Source: Pseudohongiella sp.
GTDB lineage: Bacteria > Pseudomonadota > Gammaproteobacteria > Pseudomonadales > Pseudohongiellaceae
DNA length: 5,541 bases
Direction of reading: 5' to 3'
Assembly (NCBI GenBank): GCA_030652635.1
Contig: JAUSPW010000574.1
Location: 1 to 5,541 of the forward strand
Shown: positions 1-4,567 of the stretch, piece by piece
How the letters are laid out: each line of letters begins with the position of its first letter
How positions within the stretch are numbered: position 1 is the stretch's first letter
Notes under the pieces: generated by a model
Databases searched by the model: none
The model's input: the letters and a program-made list of their open reading frames with translations, nothing else
What the model was told of the DNA's origin: nothing
Position numbers and translations under genes: made by a program

Positions 1-228
1 GTGTGCGAAGTGGTTGTGCTGCCTGATATTTTGGTTAAATTTTCTTTAGGTGGTGTTTCTAATGCCCCCAGCGTGTCAACCTGCAAACGTAGGTATAATG
101 AGAGTGGCTCGCGCCGTCTATTACTCGAAATATTGAAACTGGCACTTTACAATTTCTTGGGCGCTAAGTATTACTACAGGCTAATTTTTCATTTCAAGTA
201 TGAATATCAGAAAAGAACGTCACCATAG
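1..228 (+). CDS. Probable C-terminal end of a family 2 glycosyltransferase (5' partial)
   Basis: Frame 1 is open from the first base of the window to a TAG at 226-228, giving 75 codons that most likely continue a gene to the left. The GTG at base 1 is simply the window edge and need not be a start. The piece LPDILVKFSLGGVSNAPS resembles the region just after the GT-A catalytic domain in many bacterial family 2 glycosyltransferases, where a V-K-F/M-x-x-G-G-x-S-N stretch follows the last strand. The remaining 50 residues are basic and rich in Leu and Tyr (for example LLLEILKLALYNFLGAKYYY), as is common in tails of these enzymes that lie against the inner membrane. Its stop is 48 bases from the stop of the convergent manC gene, and a glycosyltransferase fits a polysaccharide locus. 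No catalytic motif lies inside the window, so the call rests on tail resemblance and context. A chance open frame is the alternative. Confidence 0.5.
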   Translation: MCEVVVLPDILVKFSLGGVSNAPSVSTCKRRYNESGSRRLLLEILKLALYNFLGAKYYYRLIFHFKYEYQKRTSP

Positions 229-276
229 GGGCACAGAGTTTAAGTTTACACAGAAATCTGGTTATTAAAACTAATC

Positions 277-1692
277 TCACAGTCTCCCGAATGTATCCTC
301 AAATCTAACAATATCGTCTTCCCCCAAGTAACTCCCGCTTTGTACTTCAATTAATTCCAGCTTTACCTTTCCTGGGTTGCGCAATCTGTGGGTTTCTCCA
401 ATAGGGATATACACTGACTGGTTTTCTGTAAGTAGAGTCTCTTGATTACCTACTTGCACTACAGCTGTACCAGATACTACAACCCAATGTTCCGCACGGT
501 GATGATGCATCTGCAAGGACAAAGAAGCCCCAGGTTTTACAGTAATCCGTTTTACTTGGTACCGCGTGCCGTTATCAATTGAATCATAGCTCCCCCAAGG
601 GCGGTGGACCTCTCTGTGGAATAGATGCTCCTCTCGATCGCAGTTCGCTATTTCTTCAACGGCCTGTTTGACCAGTTGTACTTGCTTTTTGTGGGCAACA
701 AGTAATGCGTTTTTTGTATCTACAACGATTAAATCATCCAATCCTATAGTGACTACTAGCTTATTTTTGTTATCGTTATGAACAAGCGTATTATGAGTAT
801 TGATATTGATCACATCACCGATGGACGCTGTATTGTTGCCATCTTTATCTAGTATTTCCCATATTGCTCTCCAACCACCGATATCACTCCACCCAGCATT
901 TAGTGGTACGACACGGACATTACGGGCTTTCTCCATAACTGCATAGTCGATGGAATCACTTGGGCTAAGGGCAAATGCGTCGGCATTAACCCGAACAAAA
1001 TCTAGATCATTTCTTGCATTTTTTATAGCCAATGAGCATTGTTCTACAATAGCAGGCTGGGAGATCTTTAACGCTGCAAGGTAAGCAGTGGCCTTGAAAA
1101 CAAACATCCCGCTGTTCCAAAGATAATGGCCGCTTTTCAAATAGTGCTCGGCAGTGGCGAGATCTGGCTTTTCAACAAAACTTTTTACAGGTAAACATGG
1201 CCCGTTTCGATGTTCCACCTGAATGTATCCATAACCTGTTTCTGCGTGACTCGGCACAATACCAAAAGTCATAAGATACTCACCATCTACTGCAGCGGCC
1301 ACTGCCTCTTGTAACGCTTCATTAAATGCTATTTGATCGCTGATCACATGGTCTGCAGGAAATACGGCAATTACCGCATCTGGGTCGATACTGATTGCGT
1401 GTAGTGCAGCTAATGCAATCGCTGGCGCAGTATTTTTAGCCTCAGGTTCCAAGAGTATGGCAGCTGGTTTTATGTGGATGCTGTGTAACTGCTCTGCCAA
1501 CATAAAGCGGTGATCTTCATTACAAACCACAATGGGAGCTGCCAAGTGCCTAACCCGTAGTGCCGTTTCTTGCAGCAAGGTGTGATCACCACCAGTAAGC
1601 TTGTGAAATTGTTTGGGGTAGTGTTTCCTTGACAGTGGCCAGAGTCGAGTACCGGAACCGCCTGATAGAATGACAGGTATAACGTGATCCAT
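277..1692 (-). CDS. manC: Mannose-1-phosphate guanylyltransferase / mannose-6-phosphate isomerase (type II, bifunctional)
   Basis: This cytoplasmic enzyme would convert fructose-6-phosphate to mannose-6-phosphate and mannose-1-phosphate plus GTP to GDP-mannose, the precursor of mannose-, fucose- or rhamnose-type residues. At 471 residues it has the usual length of the AlgA/ManC/XanB/CpsB family. The N-terminal nucleotidyltransferase domain has the pyrophosphorylase signature GGSGTRLWPLSR (11-22) followed by KHYPKQF (23-29), then EPEAKNTAPAI (82-92), PADH (112-115), ETGYGYI (151-157), FVEKP (172-176) and LWNSGMF (191-197). The C-terminal isomerase domain starts near RPWG (364-367) and is a cupin with likely metal ligands His396, His398 and Glu401 in QMHHHRAEHW and His435 in GETHRL. 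The phosphomannomutase step (ManB/AlgC) is not encoded here. It is the last of three minus-strand genes, but 167 bases separate it from the epimerase gene, so it may have its own promoter. The Shine-Dalgarno before the ATG is weak. No key residue appears to be missing. Confidence 0.96.
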   Translation of the reverse strand: MDHVIPVILSGGSGTRLWPLSRKHYPKQFHKLTGGDHTLLQETALRVRHLAAPIVVCNEDHRFMLAEQLHSIHIKPAAILLEPEAKNTAPAIALAALHAISIDPDAVIAVFPADHVISDQIAFNEALQEAVAAAVDGEYLMTFGIVPSHAETGYGYIQVEHRNGPCLPVKSFVEKPDLATAEHYLKSGHYLWNSGMFVFKATAYLAALKISQPAIVEQCSLAIKNARNDLDFVRVNADAFALSPSDSIDYAVMEKARNVRVVPLNAGWSDIGGWRAIWEILDKDGNNTASIGDVININTHNTLVHNDNKNKLVVTIGLDDLIVVDTKNALLVAHKKQVQLVKQAVEEIANCDREEHLFHREVHRPWGSYDSIDNGTRYQVKRITVKPGASLSLQMHHHRAEHWVVVSGTAVVQVGNQETLLTENQSVYIPIGETHRLRNPGKVKLELIEVQSGSYLGEDDIVRFEDTFGRL

Positions 1693-1859
1693 TTTTTGAT
1701 TACCAGGTAAAATTATAATTAACTCTTAAAAAGTCCCGAGAGGTTTATCGATTTAGTCATATAACATAAATATATTTTGCTAAATTTCCATAGAGTAGCG
1801 CCATAAATGCACATTAACAATAATCCAAAAAATGAATTTCATGAATAGAGAGATACCTA
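1693..1859 (-). other. Intergenic gap between epimerase gene and manC, possible manC promoter
   Basis: These 167 AT-rich bases separate two genes of the same strand, unlike the 11-base gap one gene upstream. On the minus strand a perfect TATAAT reads at 1717-1712, about 20 bases from the manC ATG, inside the 10-base palindrome AATTATAATT (1711-1720). I see no good -35 hexamer 16 to 18 bases upstream of it, so a promoter here is only a possibility. No convincing terminator hairpin follows the epimerase stop. The only small frame (minus strand, 1842-1780, 20 codons) lacks a ribosome-binding site. Confidence 0.3.
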
Positions 1860-2810
1860 CTAGTTTAAGAAGTCCGAGTCAATCATTCGTGATAGCCCTT
1901 CTTCAGTTGTGTATCGCCCTGAGTATCCGTCACTAACTAGTCTTGCTGTATTGATAGTGGTTTCAGCAGAGAATTTTCGAATTCTGATTCGACTAACTGG
2001 TAGTTTTCTTCCAGATATTTTCGCCACAAAATCAAAAAATATTCCGGCAATGTCTCCAGCCCAAATGGGTACGAAAAATTTGGGTAGTTTCGCACCAAGT
2101 TTTTCCGAGATAACTGTTGCTATTTCTTTGCTGGTAAGATCTGGTTTGTCGCAGTAATTATAAATTTTAACTCCAGAATTATTTAATTGCAGAGCTAGAA
2201 TCAGAGCTAAGTTTCCAACATAACCCATCGATTTTCTATTTTGACCGCTACCGACCATGATAAAGCGTCTTGATTTAATTTGGCTTATCAAGTTAAAAAC
2301 ATTACCTCTATTATTTTCCCCAAAAACTACTGCAGGCCTAAATATTATTAGGCTTCTATCTTCATCCTGGCTAGCCCAATCAAGAAACAGTGCTTCCGCT
2401 AAGAGTTTGGACTTGCCATAGTCATTGAATGGATCTGGAGGACAATTTTCATCGGGATTGTCTTTGTCCAAACCATAAATAGCGACTGTTGAAGTGAAAA
2501 CAATTTTTGAAACATTATGGTATGTTGCGGCTGTAATAATATTCTTTGCCCCCTCCACGTTAACATCGTAGTAGAGTGAAATTGGAGTCACGTCATCTCT
2601 ATGTTCAGCCGCTAAGTTGAAAATTACGTCAATACCCTTGCATTCATGCATGAGGTCTGACTGAGATCTAACATCACCAAGAACAGATTTTTCTGGGTAA
2701 TTTGTACTTTTTTGTAAGTCAAAAATCCTTACATTGTGGCCTATTTCAAGTAGCTCACTTACCAAGCGAGTTCCAATAAACCCACTCCCACCGATAACTA
2801 AAATATTCAT
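1860..2810 (-). CDS. NAD-dependent sugar-nucleotide epimerase/dehydratase (extended SDR family)
   Basis: A 316-residue cytoplasmic enzyme of the extended short-chain dehydrogenase/reductase family, which epimerises, dehydrates or reduces nucleotide-linked sugars. The Rossmann nucleotide-binding motif GGSGFIG (7-13) opens the protein. Asp31 at the end of the second strand favours NAD(H) over NADP(H). The catalytic set is Ser107/Thr108 in FTSTVAIYG, with Tyr131 and Lys135 in DYGKSK, the YxxxK motif. NLAAEHRDD (65-73) matches the usual NxAA segment after strand 4, and FRPAVVFGE resembles the common RPxxVYG segment. The length is typical. The substrate cannot be read from the sequence: UDP-GlcNAc/GalNAc 4-epimerases, GDP- or dTDP-sugar reductases and UDP-sugar 4-reductases share these motifs, so no symbol is given. 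It starts 11 bases after the stop of the upstream glycosyltransferase gene and is almost certainly co-transcribed with it. The ATG at 2810 sits directly before the Rossmann strand, which supports this start. The Shine-Dalgarno is weak (AGAG). Confidence 0.9.
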   Translation of the reverse strand: MNILVIGGSGFIGTRLVSELLEIGHNVRIFDLQKSTNYPEKSVLGDVRSQSDLMHECKGIDVIFNLAAEHRDDVTPISLYYDVNVEGAKNIITAATYHNVSKIVFTSTVAIYGLDKDNPDENCPPDPFNDYGKSKLLAEALFLDWASQDEDRSLIIFRPAVVFGENNRGNVFNLISQIKSRRFIMVGSGQNRKSMGYVGNLALILALQLNNSGVKIYNYCDKPDLTSKEIATVISEKLGAKLPKFFVPIWAGDIAGIFFDFVAKISGRKLPVSRIRIRKFSAETTINTARLVSDGYSGRYTTEEGLSRMIDSDFLN

Positions 2811-2821
2811 CTGACTAGTCT

Positions 2822-3586
2822 CTATTTTCTGAACTTTATGTAACCAATGACTGCGTACTGAATAAAGTGATAGGTAGCTTTTATTGGATTTACTTTCTCC
2901 AGTTCGCGGAGAATTTTCCAGTGATATATGGCAGATTTAAATTTATTACTCGAAACTGAGTCGCTTTTTCTCACGCGATAGAAGGCAAGCGGTTGATTTA
3001 TTGAGTATGCGTAAGGCACAACTTTCAAAATTGCCAACCAAAGTCCATAGTCTTGTCTTTTGAGTATGTTAGGCATATATAATTTGCCCAAAATGCTTGA
3101 GTCGTAAATCGCGGTAAGACATGGGATATAGTTACTGTTGAGCATCTTCGGATAACTGACTTTTCTGGGTCTTTCTATGATGCCGCTGATTACTTGACCA
3201 TCTTCATCTATTTTTTTGTACTCAGTAAAAGTGAGGGCAAATTCGCCCTGTTTCATAAAATTGATTTGCACCTCTAACTTTTCTGGTGTCCATTGGTCAT
3301 CACTGTCCAGAAAAGCGATAAATCTACCTTGAGCCAGTCGTATCGCTGTGTTTCTTGCCTCTGCTGGGCCTACATTGTCTTCAAGTTTAACTAGCTGAAT
3401 TCTATTATCTTTTTCACAATACGTTTCAATTATTTCACAGCTTCGGTCAGTTGATTTGTCATCAACAATAATCATCTCCCAGTTTTGAAATGACTGCTTC
3501 AAGACGGAATCCATTGTCGAAGCTATGAATTTCTCGCAATTATAATTTGCTGTAACTACAGTCACTTCCGGTCGTTTACTGGTCAT
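2822..3586 (-). CDS. Family 2 glycosyltransferase, TuaG-like
   Basis: A 254-residue GT-A-fold inverting glycosyltransferase, expected at the cytoplasmic face of the inner membrane, adding a sugar from a nucleotide donor to a lipid-linked glycan. The fold starts at once with VTVVTANYNCEKFI (8-21). VDDKSTD (41-47) carries the first nucleotide-binding aspartates, and FLDSDD (92-97) is the DxD-type metal and donor site followed by QWTPEKLE. RQDYGLWL (177-184) supplies a probable catalytic Asp179. The order and spacing of these blocks, the overall length and the late SxSSNKxK segment recall TuaG (teichuronic acid synthesis) of Bacillus. That is a family resemblance from memory, and donor and acceptor remain unknown. 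No membrane segment is evident, and the basic C-terminus (GYIKFRK) may touch the membrane. It is the first gene of a minus-strand group and is followed after 11 bases by the epimerase gene. The ATG at 3586 has a poor Shine-Dalgarno but directly precedes the first strand. Confidence 0.92.
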   Translation of the reverse strand: MTSKRPEVTVVTANYNCEKFIASTMDSVLKQSFQNWEMIIVDDKSTDRSCEIIETYCEKDNRIQLVKLEDNVGPAEARNTAIRLAQGRFIAFLDSDDQWTPEKLEVQINFMKQGEFALTFTEYKKIDEDGQVISGIIERPRKVSYPKMLNSNYIPCLTAIYDSSILGKLYMPNILKRQDYGLWLAILKVVPYAYSINQPLAFYRVRKSDSVSSNKFKSAIYHWKILRELEKVNPIKATYHFIQYAVIGYIKFRK

Positions 3587-3720
3587 ATTAGGTATGCCTG
3601 GTGGCGCTTCTGCTCAGATAACTGCATGATAGAGACGAGATTCTAACACACGTGCGATTATGGTCTGACAGTCATTTTTGCTAGTTACTTTTGTACCATG
3701 TTATAGAAGCCTAGGTGAAT

Positions 3721-3736
3721 TATCTGGGCCTAGATA
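3721..3736. repeat. Short inverted repeat (near-perfect 16-base palindrome)
   Basis: TATCTGGGCCTAGATA reads almost the same on both strands, with one mismatched pair that would be a G-U wobble in RNA. It could be an operator half-site pair or a 6-base-pair hairpin with a GGCC loop. It has no following T-run, so it is not a good intrinsic terminator. GCCTAG within it repeats directly at 3709-3714. Confidence 0.35.
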
Positions 3737-3932
3737 TCCGGGGGGCATTCGTCAGTTTACCCACTACGAAAAATATTGATCACGTGTTTCATAGCTATCT
3801 CAGGCATTTTGAAAGTTTGATGGATTTTATCATGGTGATTTGTTCCTGGTAGCCCTGTGCGCGGGGGGTTGATACTATCCGGCAAATGTTTTTTGACGAG
3901 ATGCTGTTAACCAAGTCACGAAAACTGTAATA

Positions 3933-3950
3933 AAGTGTAAAAAGACACTT
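3933..3950. repeat. Inverted repeat AAGTGT-N6-ACACTT
   Basis: Two perfect 6-base arms are separated by AAAAAG, giving an 18-base dyad about 85 bases upstream of the small ORF start. The spacing suits a dimeric regulator bound to two half-sites. As an RNA hairpin it is weak and AT-rich. The regulator, if any, is unknown. Confidence 0.4.
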
Positions 3951-3953
3951 ACG

Positions 3954-3964
3954 TAATTGAATTA
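3954..3964. repeat. Palindrome TAATT-G-AATTA
   Basis: An 11-base odd-centred perfect palindrome that overlaps the preceding 8-base palindrome TTACGTAA (3949-3956). Both lie just after the AAGTGT/ACACTT dyad, so symmetric elements cluster in the presumed promoter region of the H-NS unit. In AT-rich DNA such short palindromes can occur by chance. Confidence 0.3.
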
Positions 3965-3995
3965 ACAGTCGATACTTGATCTGAATTTTGATTAT

Positions 3996-4005
3996 TATAC
4001 GTATA
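3996..4005. repeat. Perfect palindrome TATACGTATA in the presumed promoter zone
   Basis: A 10-base perfect palindrome 31 bases upstream of the small ORF start codon, containing -10-like hexamers (TATACG at 3996-4001; overlapping TATAGA at 4002-4007). It could be a core promoter element or operator. No -35 hexamer with standard spacing supports a firm promoter call. Confidence 0.3.
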
Positions 4006-4020
4006 GACATTGATTGGCTC

Positions 4021-4030
4021 GGGGGGGGTG
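4021..4030 (+). promoter_or_regulatory. Ribosome-binding site formed by a G8 run (GGGGGGGGTG)
   Basis: The end of this stretch, GGGGGTG, can pair with the 3' end of 16S rRNA over seven positions, with one G-U wobble relative to the ideal GGAGGTG. Eight bases separate the last G of the run from the ATG at 4037, which is good spacing. This is why I prefer that ATG over the in-frame GTG at 4028 and the internal ATG at 4055, neither of which has a comparable site. Confidence 0.5.
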
Positions 4031-4036
4031 TCACAG

Positions 4037-4162
4037 ATGCAGACAAACAAAATCATGACTGAAGCAAAACTCGATGAAATTGCGCGCGTGCGACATGGTT
4101 TTGTGGCGGTGATGCTGGCTGCGTCGGTGTTGTCCCTGGTGATTGATGTGTTTTTTGTTTGA
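4037..4162 (+). CDS. Putative 41-residue single-pass membrane peptide upstream of the H-NS-like gene
   Basis: This short frame starts with ATG and ends with TGA, and I do not recognise its family. The first 20 residues are polar and charged (MQTNKIMTEAKLDEIARVRH). Residues 21-41 (GFVAVMLAASVLSLVIDVFFV) are almost entirely hydrophobic and long enough for one membrane-spanning helix, with a single Asp at 37, ending directly at the stop. Basic residues (Arg17, Arg19, His20) before the helix suggest an N-in orientation. The G8-containing Shine-Dalgarno is well spaced, and codon choice (many GTG, CTG and GCG) looks like that of the downstream gene rather than the AT-rich intergenic DNA. The H-NS-like gene starts 36 bases after its stop with no terminator between, so the two are probably co-transcribed. 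It could be a real small protein, a regulatory leader peptide whose translation affects hns, or a chance frame. Confidence 0.5.
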   Translation: MQTNKIMTEAKLDEIARVRHGFVAVMLAASVLSLVIDVFFV

Positions 4163-4185
4163 TCGCGCCCCATAGCCAATAAAAA

Positions 4186-4190
4186 AAGGA
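4186..4190 (+). promoter_or_regulatory. Shine-Dalgarno of the H-NS-like gene
   Basis: AAGGA after a run of A lies 8 bases before the ATG at 4199. This good match and spacing fix the start of the H-NS-like protein and suggest efficient translation, as expected for an abundant nucleoid protein. Confidence 0.75.
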
Positions 4191-4198
4191 CAATAACC

Positions 4199-4567
4199 AT
4201 GAGCAAGTACGCTGAGATCCGCGCCAAAATCACCGAATTGCAAAAGCAGGCTGACGAGATCTATGTCTCGGAAAAGAAGGCGGCGATTGCTGACATCAAG
4301 GACAAGATCAAAACCTACGGCATCACCGCTGCCGAAATCGGGCTGGAGAAGAAGCCTGTAGTCGACAAAACCGCTAAAGCTGCCGGTGTTAAAAAGGCAG
4401 CAGCTGCCAAACCTGCACGTAAATCCAAAGCCACCGCCAAGCCCTCAGCGGCGCAGTTTGTTGGGCCGAATGGCGAAACCTGGGGTGGTGGACGCGGCAA
4501 GCGTCCGGCCTGGGTGAATGCGATTCTGGCAGCGGGTGGGGAGTTGGAGCAGTATCGGGTTAAGTAA
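4199..4567 (+). CDS. H-NS family nucleoid-associated protein
   Basis: A 122-residue DNA-binding protein expected to coat AT-rich DNA, bridge it and silence horizontally acquired genes. Residues 1-49 are charged and helical (MSKYAEIRAKITELQKQADE onward) and end in the characteristic YGITAAEIGL segment (40-49), forming the oligomerisation domain. Residues 50-85 are a flexible linker rich in Lys, Ala and Pro. Residues 86-122 form the C-terminal DNA-binding domain, with GPNGETW (89-95), the basic minor-groove loop GGGRGKRP (96-103), then AWVNAILAAGGELEQYRV. The loop is one residue longer than TWTGQGRTP of E. coli H-NS; I recall similar GGRGKRP variants in other proteobacterial paralogues. Length and layout are normal. 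It follows a small membrane ORF by 36 bases and overlaps the 3' end of the convergent ParA gene by 8 bases. Such genomes often carry several H-NS paralogues, so no specific symbol is assigned. Autoregulation through the AT-rich upstream region is plausible. Confidence 0.9.
   Translation: MSKYAEIRAKITELQKQADEIYVSEKKAAIADIKDKIKTYGITAAEIGLEKKPVVDKTAKAAGVKKAAAAKPARKSKATAKPSAAQFVGPNGETWGGGRGKRPAWVNAILAAGGELEQYRVK

Larger units (their letters stand above)
3587..4036. promoter_or_regulatory. 450-base divergent intergenic region between the polysaccharide operon and the H-NS unit
   Basis: This region lies between the minus-strand glycosyltransferase gene and the plus-strand small ORF/H-NS unit, so it should hold both promoters. 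I found no long convincing reading frame; open minus-strand frames here and over the small ORF have no family features. On the minus strand a TAGAAT (3645-3640) could be a -10 for the operon, but its -35 is poor. On the plus strand the AT-rich stretch 3951-4010 holds TATTAT, TATACG and TATAGA hexamers and a TTGATC at 3976-3981, without an ideally spaced pair. Several dyads (3721-3736, 3933-3950, 3954-3964, 3996-4005) and three G-runs (3740-3745, 3863-3868, 4021-4028) are listed separately or as findings. The AT-rich part is the sort of DNA that H-NS proteins bind, so autoregulation is plausible but not shown. Confidence 0.5.

Noticed and set aside
139..160. Sigma-54-like TGGCAC element on the plus strand
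   Set aside because: The required TTGC element at the fixed spacing is absent, and it lies inside an open frame.
229..276. Shared terminator between the convergent genes at 228 and 277
   Set aside because: Only very short pairings such as CAGA-AA-TCTG are visible; there is no stable stem followed by a T-run on either strand.
1780..1842. 20-codon minus-strand frame between the epimerase gene and manC
   Set aside because: It has no Shine-Dalgarno, is very short and AT-rich, and cannot be told from chance.
1909..2157. 82-codon plus-strand frame
   Set aside because: It lies wholly antisense within the well-supported epimerase gene.
3751..3790. Possible insertion-sequence end around GTCAGTTTACCCACTACG
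   Set aside because: It looked like a transposon terminus at first, but no matching inverted copy, target-site duplication or transposase remnant was found in the window.
3795..4046. 83-codon open frame on the minus strand
   Set aside because: It runs antisense through the promoter region and the start of the small ORF, has no recognisable domain and shows the composition of random AT-rich DNA.
3949..4243. Two minus-strand frames (3949-4233 and 4031-4243)
   Set aside because: They are antisense to the small ORF and the first codons of the H-NS-like gene, and overlap each other in different frames without family features.
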